Source: Diplosphaera chodatii | Lineage: Eukaryota > Chlorophyta > Trebouxiophyceae > Prasiolales > Stichococcaceae | Assembly: GCA_032358165.1 (NCBI GenBank) | Contig: JAALGY010000028.1 | Coordinates: 62,001 to 126,000, forward strand | Length of the DNA: 64,000 nt | Direction of reading: 5' to 3' | In this document: piece by piece, positions 44,601-56,243 of the stretch | Layout of the letters: each line of letters starts with the position of its first letter | Position numbering within the stretch: position 1 is the stretch's first letter | The notes under the pieces: generated by a model | Databases searched by the model: none | The model's input: only the letters and a program-made list of their open reading frames with translations | What the model was told of the DNA's origin: nothing | Position numbers and translations under genes: made by a program

Positions 44601-47600
44601 CTGCAGGCCCTGGGCGTGCGCCCCTGGAGCCTGCACCTGACATGGGTGATGGGCGGGCAGCAGGGGAAGCGGTACCGGCTGCAGGAGGCGGGGCTGTGGC
44701 GGGGGGAGGGCGCCGCGTCGCCGCACTACGGCAAGCCGAGCCCCGCTTCAGGCGCCGCCCCGGAGCGCTTCCTGGCCATGGACATCGTTCACCCGCAGGC
44801 AAGTGGTGCCAAGGGTGTGATGAGTGCGAGTTGAGGGCAGCAGCGACGGCAGGGGAAGCACCGTCACAGCTCCACCACTGCCGCAGATTATATTACATCC
44901 GAGCGGACCTCAGCAGGCGTTGCTGTGCCTGCTGTGCTGACCATGGAAGACTCATGGACACCACCATGACTGTGATGGCCGACACTTGGTATGATGTTGC
45001 AGGTGCGGTAGACTGCACCGCAGCACCCCTGCTGCAGAGCAGATGACATTAACACTTGGACTCCTCGCATGCGGTGGCAGTAACAAAGAGTATATGACAC
45101 CCAAAGTATCAAAAACATGTGCGTTTTGTGCAGATACCCTACGACCTGGCGGGGGCACCGCTGGGGGAGTGGAAGAACAACGCTGCCATGATGGAGGCGT
45201 ACCACGTCGCCGCCATCAACTTCCAGCTGGCTCAGGTGCTGCCGGCTGCTGCTTGCAAATGGTTTTCGCGCTACACTTGCGTGGGACCTGCAGCCAAATG
45301 GCACTCATCACACTGTGCTCTGTGTCCTGATGATTTACCTCCGTTGCAGATATGGTATGGCTGGAGCATCGCGGCGCTGCTCAACAGGACCTTCATCATC
45401 CCGAAGGTACGCAGTGCAGTGGAGTTTCCTGCTTTCATGCCAGTGCTGGCCGGCAAAGGTGCTGGTTCAAGCTGGAGCGAACCATCCTTCGTAAAATAGG
45501 CTATTGCACTCAGACGCACAAAGCTACCAGGTACTGCTTGTATCGGCAGCCACTGCTAGTAATCATAAGCAGTCATGTCACATAACTGAAGACGCAGCCG
45601 GGAGTCATTTTGGTTTGCCGGAGCGATGACCAGCTGAGCTGGGTTGCATGTGAACCTCATGGCACCAAGCCTCATCGTGCTGTGCCAACACAGATGGCGT
45701 GCTTTGTGGACCACAACTGGTGGCGGCCGCGGGATGGGCGGTCGGGCGCGGGGCCGCGCCCGGGCGACTTCCCGCTCCCGTACGGCTGCCCGGCCGACTT
45801 CATCTGGGAGCCGCACTACCTGACCGGGCCCGCCAGGTGTGTCACGTGCCCGTTCACCATGACTTCACAGTTGACAGAGAGCTAATGCGCCAGTGTGTCC
45901 GCTCAGATGTCAGTATGCACATGGAATGCAGCAGCAGTGCTACTGTCTGTCGGTTAGTGCAACACGTGCAGACTTTGACAGCGCATACACTACAAATCTT
46001 CTTGACCGGGGAGTTTGCTCTGGTTCAACCGAATCTGTTTCACGAGTCGTCGACTGCATGGGAACTGCACTGGCGCTGCAGGTGCCGCGTGGGGGATCCA
46101 GCACCCTGCAAGTGGGGCGTCAGGTGGGCTAAAGGGGTTGCATACTAGACCCTAAGTCCCATTGCCAGGCGTGCAACATGCCGCCGCGAAGCTGCATGCA
46201 AGCCAGCGACAGCGCAGTGGCCTCCGCTGCCCCGCAGGTTCAAGGGGACGAACACGTACCTGCCCCCGCTGCCGCACCGGGTGCACAGCTTCCTCGCAGA
46301 CGCGCAGCTGGATCCCGGCGTGCGTGCCTCGCAGCTGCGGGTCCGCACCACGACCGCCGTCGAGTGAGTCCAGCTGCAGGCTCACAGACCTCTGTGTCTG
46401 GTCGTCCCAAGGGCTGCCATTGTCTGCGCCCACTCCGCTCGAGTCAGCATTGGGGCAGTGCCGCCAGCTGCATCGGCTTGGGGTGCAGCGCAGGCAGCAC
46501 CGATGCAGGGGCTCCGCATGCTGCGTCAGGTGGGTATCCGCAGCCCATGCTTGAGCAGCAGGGCTCACGCCATCTCATGCGCCCTGCTGCAGGTGCAAGG
46601 ACTGCGCCCACCTGCCCACCCCGCAGCACTGCGCGGCGGGACCCAGGCCCCCGGGCGCGGGCAGCTCCGGCAACGCCACTGTGCTGCGCAACGGCAAGGT
46701 GCCCCGCCTGCCCCGCATGGCTTGTCGTGCTCAGGCGGGACCGCTTCATGCCCCAACCAGCATTGGAGTCTGGAGCTACGTCCGGCTGATGAAGGAGCCC
46801 AAGGAGTAGTCGTCGCGGCGGCCATGTTGAGTCAGAAAGCCAGGTTCGACATGCAAAGCGGCGTCAGGTGACGGGCGCTGCGCCGCCTCAGCATGCAGAC
46901 CTGCTGAGCCTCTTGTCCCTCCCCAGGTGGCGCCGCTGGAGACGCGGTGCGTGCCCGCCGGCATGGACTCCTGGCGCCTGGGCACGATGCTGCGGCAGTA
47001 TGACGGCGTGCGCGTGCTGCACCTGGGGGACGCGCCCCGCATGTGGGGCGGCTGGCACGACGCGCCGGTGCGCCGCCGGCCACACTGAACGTCAGATACC
47101 GCCAGCAACTGCAGTGACAGAATGAGCAAGTGACATGGCTGGTAGGTGCGCAGTCCCTCGGAGCTAGTCACGGCACGCCAGCGGCTGCACAGTGTGTCGG
47201 CTGCCACCAGCAGCCGCGAACTGCTCAGCAGCCCGGCACAACCTGTCCGGTGTCGACACCCTGTGGGCAGCCTGCTTCCCGCGCCCTTCGGGGTGGTCCC
47301 CGCTCACCTGGTCGTGCCGGCGACACCCGGCGGTGGCAGACTCCCGGACGGCTGCCTGCTGTCTGCGCGCAGTTCGGGGACCGGGTGGCGGCGCGCATGG
47401 GCGTGGCGCTGCGCGAGTGGCTGGGCCGCACCACCAACGCCGCGCGGCAGGCGGGGCGCAACCACACAGAGCCCTACACCTGGCGACCTTTCTCCAGCGT
47501 GCCAGAGGTGCGAGGTCGCACCGTCACACGCATGTACCTGCAGACATTGCATGACACAGCGGGGAAGGCGAGGATCGCACAAGGGGCACGCTTTGCAGAC

Positions 47601-48019
47601 GCCTTGCTCACTTGCCCCTCTGCCGTCCCGTCCCGCAACATGGCTTTCACTCGCTGCTGAAGTACGTCTGAACTGTGTGTGCCTGCAGGTCTACGACGAG
47701 GCGGTGCACAGCGACGGCGTGATTGACGTCGCGCGGATGCTGGCCGAGTCTGTCAAGCCGTGGTGGGTGGACAACTACCAGTTCCAGTTCAAGGGCTCCC
47801 AGGTGCGGAGCGTACAACATAAAAGTTCATCCACTGGCTGTCAGTCAGTCGTGCGACACATGACTGGCAATGTCGGGTTTGCAAGTGGCACACGACACTC
47901 TGCTGACATACGCACAAAAATTTGCCCGATGGCCGCAGTGCTTCCTGCACTGTCTACCACCGCCAGCAGCCCAGTTCGGCTGCCTTGTCTTGCAGGTGCC
48001 TTCATCGATGTGGCCATGA
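41635..48019 (+). CDS. GT77 arabinosyltransferase, XEG113-like, 18 exons
   Basis: Type II Golgi glycosyltransferase; plant XEG113 adds beta-arabinofuranose to hydroxyproline-linked chains of extensin-type wall proteins. Exons: 41635-41762, 41935-42023, 42261-42349, 42573-42744, 43041-43198, 43399-43501, 43749-43855, 44145-44306, 44607-44798, 45134-45235, 45350-45406, 45694-45836, 46238-46363, 46593-46698, 46927-47067, 47373-47507, 47689-47802, 47996-48019; 715 residues in frame (XEG113 is ~640). A short basic N-terminus and TM (~20-37, IPAAVTLPLLVAVSFLCGY) precede the catalytic region with the DxD motif at 194-196 (YSVIWSDIDVVWFRDP), FEDPVFAFQ, FLRHSRQMIDLMDAWK and SLHLTWVMG. A second conserved half follows: EWKNNAAMMEAYHVAAINFQ, WYGWSIAALLNRTFIIPK, MACFVDHNWWRP, CPADFIWEPHYL. 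Intron 9 uses a GC donor (CAG/gcaagt). The last coding exon is only 24 nt. Confidence 0.85.
44799..45133 (+). other. GC-AG intron in GT77 gene
   Basis: Exon 9 ends CACCCGCAG and the intron begins gcaagt, the consensus for U2-type GC donors. The phase 0 join to the acceptor gtgcag at 45133 keeps the frame (VHPQ-IPYDLAG). The gt four bases further would shift it. Confidence 0.75.
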
Positions 48020-48064
48020 GAGGTTGAGGACAGCTGGCTGGTCAGCTACGAGGGGCCGAGCTTG

Positions 48065-48069
48065 TGTAA
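48065..48069 (+). terminator. Probable polyadenylation signal, GT77 gene
   Basis: TGTAA, the common polyadenylation signal of green algal nuclear genes, 46 nt after the GT77 stop codon. Confidence 0.5.
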
Positions 48070-49012
48070 TTGTACTGTACAGTGGTCCTTGTCCGCAGGG
48101 CGTGTGGCCACAGACAACCTACCAGCAGACGGCTTGGCAGTGTAGCGGCAGTCATGCAGCGCAGCCAGCTGCATGTCATGTATAGGGTGTCACAATGATG
48201 CTGGCGCAGTGCGGAGTGCTTTGGTCCCACCATAGTCATTGAGTGTTACCGTACATCAGAGGTGGACTGCCATCTACATTTGCATACCGAAGTGTGCAGG
48301 GCCAGTTGCAGCCCTGGAGCCGCTACACACATTCACTCCGCAACCAGCACATGTGCACATCTACCTGACCCGCAATCAAGGACCACCACAACGCAGCAAC
48401 CCGTGTTGCCCGCTGCACAAGGCCGTGCCGTAACCCACGGCAAAACAGCAAGCAGCGCGCCACCATGCATGCACGTGCAGTGTCAGATGAGCCCGCTGCA
48501 GAAAAATCAGCTGACTAGTTATTCCAGACTCCTGAACAAGGTGCCGGCCCGCTTCCCATGGGCCAGCAGATGGGGTCAAAAGATGCTGCACAAACCAAAA
48601 TCCCGACGTGGGTCAAACCAGGCACCCAGGCGCCGGCGCGTCTCCAGGCTGTCGCGCAAAGTCTCCAGAGCTAGAGATTGGGTTTTCTAGAAGCCCGATG
48701 CGCCTGCCGAGTCTTCTTGGCTTCGCAGGTCGCACCATCAGCTGCTGCTAACAGGGCGCTAGGCCGCGTGTCTCTGTTGATCCTTCCGCTTCGGAGTTAT
48801 GGCAGCTGCCTGCGTGCCGCCACGTGCTCACTGCTGCTGCCGCCACGTTGGCGTTTGCAGCAGTGCCGGCAGAGCAAAGTCCGAGCCGGCACTCTCACAG
48901 CCGCTGGTCTGCAGCGCTGCAGGGTGGCCACGCATCACAGGGCCTGGCCCCCATGTCGGCAGCTGGCGGATCGCCCCGCTGCAGGATCGCTGCAGGGTGC
49001 CCCATGAATTCT

Positions 49013-49036
49013 AGGGTCTAGGGTCTAGGGTCTGAC
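49013..49036. repeat. Short telomere-like array (TAGGGTC)3
   Basis: tagggtctagggtctagggtct: three 7-bp units resembling a mutated TTTAGGG repeat, in the convergent intergenic region. Confidence 0.8.
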
Positions 49037-49199
49037 CGCCGGGCCTATAGCAGCACAGCAGCCGGCGGCTCACCCAGCCCCAAGGCCGCTGCATGGTGGT
49101 GGAAATGTTCTAGGGTCTTGCTGCCGTCTGACAACAGCACGGCTGCGGGCGCCTCGCCCAGCACCAGGGCCGCTGCAGGGTGGCCTCATGGTTCAGGGT

Positions 49200-52100
49200 C
49201 TAGCCGCTGCCGGCCAGCAGCACGGCCGCCGGCGCCTCGCCCAGCTCCAGGGCCGCCGCCTCCGCCAGCGCGGGCACGTCGACGGTGTACGGGTACGCCT
49301 GCACCGTCGCAAGCGCCGCCTGCAGTGACCATCGACGAATTCAGTCAGAACTGACGCAGCAGGATCTGCTCGCAAACACAGCTTACACACGGATTCGCAT
49401 GCCGCCACTGGCAGTCTAATGTACAATGCATGACTGTGGATTGACAGCAGAGCAGGGGATGGTCAACCCTTGACACGGGGAATTCCTGGACCATCGCACG
49501 GGTCAAACACCTGCAAGCTCCAATGAGCCAGCAAGCATGCGCCGACAGCGGAAAGCATCTGCTTGCAGGTTGAGATTCAGCATGCAGGTTTCGGACCTGC
49601 ATGGGCGACAGCACGCGGCCCCAGGTGATGGCCTTGTACTGCCGCAGCAGCGAGCGCTCCTCGGTAAAGCCCTCCCGCAGCGCCGCCAGCGCCCCCAGCG
49701 TCGCCTCGAAGCACCCGCTGGCCTCGCCGCTGCCCTCCGCCACCGCGCCCACCGTCTGCAGTTTACAGCCTGACCTAAGTACGTGGGATGCTAAAGTCCA
49801 GCTTGGTCCAGCACCCAGCACCCGCCTCGCCGCTGCCCTCCGCCACCGCGCCCACCGTCAGTATATGGTACGATGCAAGGCGTTCTCAGTCGCCGTGGCG
49901 CAGCCTAGACGTATGGAGCTGGCGGCCTCATGACTGCTCACTCGCTGTGGACATGCTTGCTGTGTGACAAGCAAGGAATGGGTGTATCCGGGTGAATCCC
50001 AGGTCTGCACGCTGTGTGTCACATAAGTGAGAAGTGCATGCAACCCGCACGGGTTTTGAAATGGTTACTAGGTGACACTTTGTGCAGCAGCGCGCACCGA
50101 GAGGCTGGCAAAGGCCTCGTGGCGGCGCCGCTGCATCGAGCCCACCGTCTGCAGGAAGCACCGTCGCAGCCGCGCGAGGTGCTGCGCCTGTCAAAGGCAG
50201 GCTTCCCATGTTTCACAGGCAACACTCCAGAAACAAGAAATCATGCTGATGCTTGTCTGAATCACCACGGGATAGCTTTGGACCCAGACACACACTGGAA
50301 GTGGGGTGAAACCAGCCCTGGGAACTTGCACTGCAGCAGGTTCGCAGCAGCGCCAGAATGCGAGGCGGAAGGGGAGAGGGAGCATGCAGGGGCACCAAAC
50401 ATGGGTCTGGGCCGGGCACCGTGGCGGGCGTGAGCAGCAGCGAGGCGGAGACCTCGCGCCAGCGCTCGGGCGGCGGCGGCGGCGGCACCACCGCCGGGTC
50501 CGGCACGAAGCACACCGCGGCGCAGGCGACGCGCGGGCGGTCGCGGTGCTGCGACACCGCGTCCCGCAGCAGCCCTGCAGCGAATCGGATGCCCATGTAG
50601 AGGTCAGGGTTCACAGCGGTGTCAGTCCGGAGACGGGTCTCGATCCAGGGAGGGTCGGCAAAGGCACTCCGCTTTGTGTTTGCAGTGCCATCTGCTCAAC
50701 ACCCGTGAACAGATGGTAGCAGACTAGAGTTTGGGGACAGGATGCTACAAGCAACCCAACATATAGGGCATCTACACCTGCAGCCGGTGGGGGCCGGCAG
50801 CTGGGACGCAGGTCCTTTGTGCAGACGGTTCTAGGATGCAGGCCCCACATGTCCTCAACCCCAGTCGTGCAGGCACCTGCTTCGAACAGCAGGCGGGTGA
50901 GGCGCCTGCCGGCCGCGGGCCCCGCGTCGCCCGCCGCCGCCGCCAGGCAGTCCGCGATGGCGGTGGTGTAGTCCTTCCACAGGCCGCACACGTCGCGCCA
51001 CGGCAGCGCCGCCACCTGCGCAGGCCGGGGCTCAGGGTTTGGGTGCGGCCTGCCGCTGCACTGCAGGACGCCGCGCCCCAGCTTGCGCCAAAACAGCAGC
51101 TGCCAAGATGTGATGCACTTGTTTCGCCCCGCTCTGCTGGGCATGTGCATGTGTCCTGGCACGCTTCGGCCACGCGAAGCTTGCGAGCTGACGTGCAGCA
51201 CAGCGAGGTCGCAAGAGGGACCTGCGGTGACCAGGCAACGGTTGCTGGGTCCAGGGTTTAGGGTCCAGGGTTTAGCGTCTGGCGTACACCTGCTCCCGGG
51301 TGAGGTGGATGGGGGCGCCGGGCCGCAGCGTGAAGGTGAGGGCGCCGCTGCAGGGGGGGCCCCCCGGGGTGCCCAGCGGGAACGCGGCCGCCGCGCGCGC
51401 CGCCTCCGCATCCAGCCACCACTCCTGCCCCGGAGCGACCGCCGGGTTGAGCACCTGCGGGCGGGGGCATGCGGCTGCTGGGTGTGCCGCGGTGACGGCC
51501 CCTGGAAACGTCTTCCCGACCCTGGACAGGGTGCAAGTATATGCGCTGCGGACTGTCGCTCGGTGGGGGCACCCAAAGCGGCCCAAGTATGTGACACTAC
51601 CTCACGCCGTCAGCGCAGTGACACGACAGTACCTCAGCAGGACGCTCCGGCCTGCTTTGTGATGAGTTACACACAGTACAACCACTGGGCCATGGACCCT
51701 GGGCCCGGCCAGCGGACCTCCATGCCGACGGCCTGCACGCCGGACGGCAGGTTGGCGCCGGCGGAGGCGCGGCGGAAGCCCAGCGGCTGCTCCGCTTCTG
51801 GGTCGTCCATCCGCAGCACGTCCTGCTGCGCCGCGTCCTCGCCTGCAACTTCGTAATTGGCTTTGGGTAAGACGGTTGGTTGGTCTTGTTGATTTAGACA
51901 TGTGTTGTGATGATAGCGCGAAGACCAACCACTGTTGCAGGGTTTCACATCTGGCAGTGCTGGTTGACGCCCCATGCAGGCGCCGCTGCCATGGAGGTGC
52001 GAACGGGCCGTCGACAAGCAGGCGCTCAACCCTGCAGCGGAAGCTGCCATGCAGGGGTCCCCACCACCACCTGCGCCTGCCACACATGCGGGGCCACTCA

Positions 52101-55100
52101 ACAGAGGGCACGGCGTGCGGCTCGCACCCAGGCGGCTGCGGACGTCCGGCGGCAGCGACGGCATGAGGCCGCCGCCGCCGCCGCCCGCCGGGGGGCTGCC
52201 GCCGCCGCCGCCGAAGGCGCGCGCTGGCGCCGAGGCGCGTGCGAAGGGGTTGGCCGCCTGCGGCTGCGCCCCCAGGCTCACGCTGACGCCGGCGCCCGCG
52301 CCCGGGGTCGCGCTGCCGCCGGGGCCGCTGCCGGCCCGCTGCAGGGCAGGCACGAGGCCATCGGTGCGGGGGAGGTGGCCCGCCAGGCGAGTGGGGGCAC
52401 CCAGCGCCCATGGGGTGGCACCGCTGCACTGCTGCGGCCCGAAGAAGACGTGCAAAGCATGGCACGGGTGCGCAGGCACGCTGAGCCGCGCAGCGGCTGC
52501 CATTGCATTGCAGTGCCCGCTTGCTACACTGCCATGCGGCAGTCCTCGGCTATCCAGGCCTGGCTGTGACCCAGTGCTGCCTGGGCGGCCGCACCTGCTG
52601 CGCCGGCGGCGGGTTGAGGCCGATGAAGCCCTCCAGCAGCGCGTTGCGCTTCTCCAGGGACAGCCGCCGGAGGTCCGCCGCCGCCAGCTGCTCCACCACG
52701 CCGGCCGCCGCCTCCGCCTCGCGCCCCGACAGCTGCAGGGGGGGCCACACCGCAGGCCGCTTGGAGGGGAAGCGGGGTTCAGGGCCGGACGAGGCGCGGC
52801 CAAAAGCCGTGCCGGCGCACTGTGAGAGCCTCCACTGCAAAGCCTGGGAGCTGCCAACGGCCTGCTACTCCGGCACAACAGAAAGCGCGCAGACTGCAAA
52901 CAACCGGCCCCTGGCGTGCGGCTGCACCTCAGCCGCTGTGGTGGAGGAAGGACGTGGTCATGCTTTGTCGGGACTCGGGGCTGTGCTCTGGTGGCAGCAG
53001 CTCGCAGTGCACGGCAACCGAGACCCTAAACCCTAAGGTGCCCACCTGCGCGATGGTGTCCACGCGCTTGCGATCAAAGGAGCGCGGCAGCTTGCGCACC
53101 CCCGCCAGCCCCCCTGCAGCGCCCGCCGAGGTGCTGCGGAAGCTGCGCACCCGCTGCACCGGGCCTGCATGGGCGCCACACCGTCGACATCGGCACATGC
53201 ACAAGCGGAGCCGCTCACGAACGGTACGAGGTGTACGAAGTGGCCGTGCGGTACCCTTTGCTCGCGCAAGTGCCACGACCAGCATGCGTGCCAGGTGGGA
53301 GGCATCAAGGCATTGCAGGCGGGCTTGGGATAGCATGTGCCTGCGAGGCCAGGCTGCTGCAGGGCATCCTCGTCCTCGTCCATCGCTTCCAGGGCCCCCT
53401 GTAGGCCGTGCAGCTGCTGCTGGGAGTGCTGCTGCTGCTGCTGCTGCAGGGCAGCCTGCAGCTGCTCGCTGTGCTGCTGTTGCTCGCTGCTCCTGGCATA
53501 CCCTGGGCCGCCGTTGCCCGAGGTACCTGCGATGGGTGCGCCGACACAATAGGAGACATGCAGTTTGCCAGATGTTGGCTCTGCATGAACCCCCACTTGT
53601 GGCTGGCTAGCACCCTTCACCTGACCGCACTATGCGGGGCTCGCAGTCTTGTACCAAAGGGCAGGGGCGAACCATGTGGTTGGAGCCTGCGCAGGAGCTA
53701 TCACCCGAGAGCGTGTGCCAAGAAGGATCCTTCAGTCTGACCCTTGCCTGGACTGGCTCTGCCGACGCCGAGGGGCGACGTGTCTCGCTCGGGGCTGAGG
53801 GCGAGCGCCGCGCGGCCCAGGTTGCTGAGCCCGGGGCCGATCGAGCCGCGCCTGCCGCCCAGCCCGCCGCCAGCATGGCTGTGGGGCAGCGGCAGCGCGC
53901 CGGACCTGCATGGGCCGTGTTGCCTCAGGCCCCCAGCTAGCGTATCAGATGCATCAGGCTGACGGAAGATGTTTGCATGCCACAGCACATCGGGAAGCGA
54001 TAACTCCACACCACTGCTGCAGTGCGATGTTAGCGGGTTCTGCGCATGAGTTTCCTGGACACATATTGCACGTCAAGTTTAGGGTCTGAGATTTGGGGGC
54101 ATACCCGGGGGCGCCCCCGCTGCTGGGGGTCTGGATGCGGGCGCTCGCAGACCAGGACCTGACGCCCGGCTGCTCGCCAAGCTGGTCCTGCCCTGCAGCG
54201 GCCGCCGCTGCTGCTTCCTGCTGCTGCTGCTGCCATGCGGGCGGCGGCCCGCGCCGCGCGGCGGCGGCGAACGGGTTCTGCACCGAAGCGGGCGCCATCG
54301 GCGCAATCGGCACCGACACCAAGCCGCCGCCACCGTCGACGATGCCGGCGGCGGCGGCAGGAGGGCCACGTCTGGTGCTGTACTGAGCGCCGTTGGCTGG
54401 CGGCGGCATGCTTTGTTGGAGCTGAGGCTGCTGTGGCTGCCATGCCGGGTAGGGGCCGCCGTCAGAGCCTCGCTGCAGGGTGGGCGGCGATGTCGGGCCA
54501 TGTGGAGGTGGCAAAGCGCCAAGCAGCTGCTGCGTCTGGTGCTGGGGTTGGTGCTGGGCCTGCCGCTGGTGCTGCGCCTGGTGCTGCTCGTACGCCTGCT
54601 GCGGGGTCAGCAGGGGGCCCCCGTGGAGCAGCGGCGGCAGCGGCAGCCCCTGCTGCAGGCTGTTGTGCCGGACGCTTGTCAGCTGGCCACCGTCCTGCCC
54701 GAGGCTGTTCCTCCGCATCACAGGGTCCTCCTGCAGCGGGCACAGCGGTGCGCGTGCGTCTGACATGCTGGTCTGACGCCCTGGTGCAGGTAGTGTAATA
54801 CATCCAAGAGCAGCATCACCGCCGTCAGCAGAGCGCATCCCATTCAGAGCCCTTTTGTCGCTGCCGAAGACATGTGCGCTTGCCTGCAGGCCCGGCAGCG
54901 CTTTGAGCTGCGCCGTGAATGGCGAGTCAACACGGCTGAGCGGCGTGCGGGGCTGCACGTCGGACAGCGTCACAAAGGACGTCCTTTCCCTGTTCCCTTC
55001 TGCAACGACCGGAGCCTCAAGTCACACCAGCAGCAGTGCGACTGTCAGCCAGGAGTCTCCTTGCATGCAGCATATAGGCTGGCCTCTGGGCATTAGAACA

Positions 55101-56243
55101 GTCTTGACGACATGTTCTGCGGGGACGAGCAGAATGGCGTGCTGTTCATGCCACCATAGCTGGTAGCTGGCATACCTGGATCTGTGCTGAAGGCACGTAA
55201 GCTCTGATCCTGGCTGGAGCTCATCCTGTTCAGCACCATTGGCGCAGGAAGGCCCTGCAGGCGACGCAACAACAAGCTGTTGGTTACTGCAAGATATTGA
55301 TCAGCTGCATGGTTGGACATTTGTTTTGGTGGGCGGCATGACGCAGCGCTGAGTGCCATGACAGCAGAGTGATGTCTGCTCAAGGCCAACCATTGCTCAG
55401 CGCTTGCAACACATCTCAAGAATCACAATTGCTCGCATCACTAGAAGTGTGTAAGGTCAAAGCCACCTGCGAGAAGCTGTGGCTGCGCCGGTGCAGCGCC
55501 TCATAGTGCTGCTCCGGCTGCAGCAGCGGCTCCGACGCTGGCAACGCCCCGCCAAAGCCGTCGCCACCGTACATGGCGGCGGGTGCCGAGGCGTGAGACG
55601 TGTGCGTCGCGACTGAGATGTCGGACAGCGCACCGGAGCCGTGGTCCGTGAAGCCCCCCTGCAGCGCTGCCAGGTGCGGGTGCTGCGCGACGGCCCGCTT
55701 CTGGTACTGGATCTGCAGCGGCGTCAGCAGCGCGTCCGGCTGCTGCTGGTGCTGCAGCGGCTGTGGGGGCGGCAGCGGCTGCTGCTGCGGACAATGCTGT
55801 CCCGGCTCTGAGGGGATGCCGGGGCGGCCCGCCATGTGCACGCGCAGCATGGGGTTCTGGACTGCGAATGGGGTGGCGGCGTGGGGACTGCCCGCCCCCC
55901 GGGACCGCAGCTCCGGCGACACCCGCGGCGGGCGGCCGCCGCTGTCGCCCTGCGACAGGCTGCTGCTGTCGTCGGCAGAGTGCTGGTGCTGCGCAAGCGG
56001 CGGCGGGGGCTGCGGCTGGCCGTCCGCGGCGTGCGGCGGGCTGATGCTGCGGTCGAGCTGCGCGCCGTCGGGGGGCGCGGACTGCGGGAGCAGCAGCTCC
56101 GACAACAGGTCGTCGAAGGTGGCGGAGCCCAGGCCCAGGGAGCTGGAGGTGCTGCGGGCGCCCATGGGCTGCTGCAGCGGCTGCGGCTGTTGCTGCTCGC
56201 ATGCGGCGGGCATGGTGTCTCGCGCCGGGCCGCCCGCTGACAT
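49200..56243 (-). CDS. Large putative regulatory protein, unknown, 15 exons
   Basis: Not recognised. Exons (minus): 56243-55467, 55254-55176, 54999-54105, 53905-53748, 53526-53341, 53164-53046, 52732-52595, 52431-52128, 51842-51718, 51454-51290, 51015-50877, 50574-50420, 50187-50098, 49755-49597, 49319-49200; 1202 residues in frame. The first ~640 residues are Gln/Pro/Ser/Gly-rich with Ser-Pro sites and a conserved-looking SLGLGSATFDDLLSELLLPQ near the start. From ~700 comes a basic then helical stretch (VRKLPRSFDRKRVDTIAQLS, LAAADLRRLSLEKRNALLEG). The last ~250 residues are helical: LPWRDVCGLWKDYTTAIADC, ARLRRCFLQTVGSMQRRRHE, YKAITWGRVLSPMQAALATV and AYPYTVDVPALAEAAALELG. This ending recalls the C-terminal region of some algal bZIP-type regulators, but I see no convincing basic-zipper, so that is a guess. 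The start could also be 56345 or 56213. Introns 5 and probably 4 use GC donors. Confidence 0.7.
49721..49859 (-). repeat. Copy of exon 14 start inside preceding intron
   Basis: The 36 nt 49721-49756 (start of exon 14 and the last base of its acceptor) recur identically at 49824-49859, offset 103 nt, in intron 13 of the 1202-residue gene. Confidence 0.85.
51251..51277. repeat. Telomere-like motifs just after a donor
   Basis: ccagggtttagggtccagggtttagcg; in the minus-strand transcript these CCCTAAAC-type units start about 12 nt after the donor of exon 10 (51289). Confidence 0.75.
53021..53038. repeat. Telomere-like motif just after a donor
   Basis: agaccctaaaccctaagg; in the minus-strand transcript it reads ccttagggtttagggtct about 7 nt after the donor of exon 6 of the 1202-residue gene (53045). 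Confidence 0.8.
53165..53340 (-). other. GC-AG intron 5 of the 1202-residue gene
   Basis: Exon 5 ends CTCGCAG and the intron begins gcacat. No gt with the right phase occurs in the next ~90 nt, and phase 1 is needed to join the acceptor catgcag at 53165 to GPVQRVRSF. Intron 4 (donor 53747, CCAG/gcaagg) is similar, but there a nearby gt donor also keeps frame. Confidence 0.6.

Larger units (their letters stand above)
48020..49199. other. Convergent intergenic region with telomere-like motifs
   Basis: About 1.2 kb between the GT77 stop and the stop of the next minus-strand gene. A tgtaa motif at 48065-48069, 46 nt after the GT77 stop, fits the green algal polyadenylation signal. TAGGGTC units occur at about 49013-49036 (three in tandem), about 49109 and about 49193, the last running into the stop codon of the minus-strand gene. 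No exon is seen. Confidence 0.5.
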
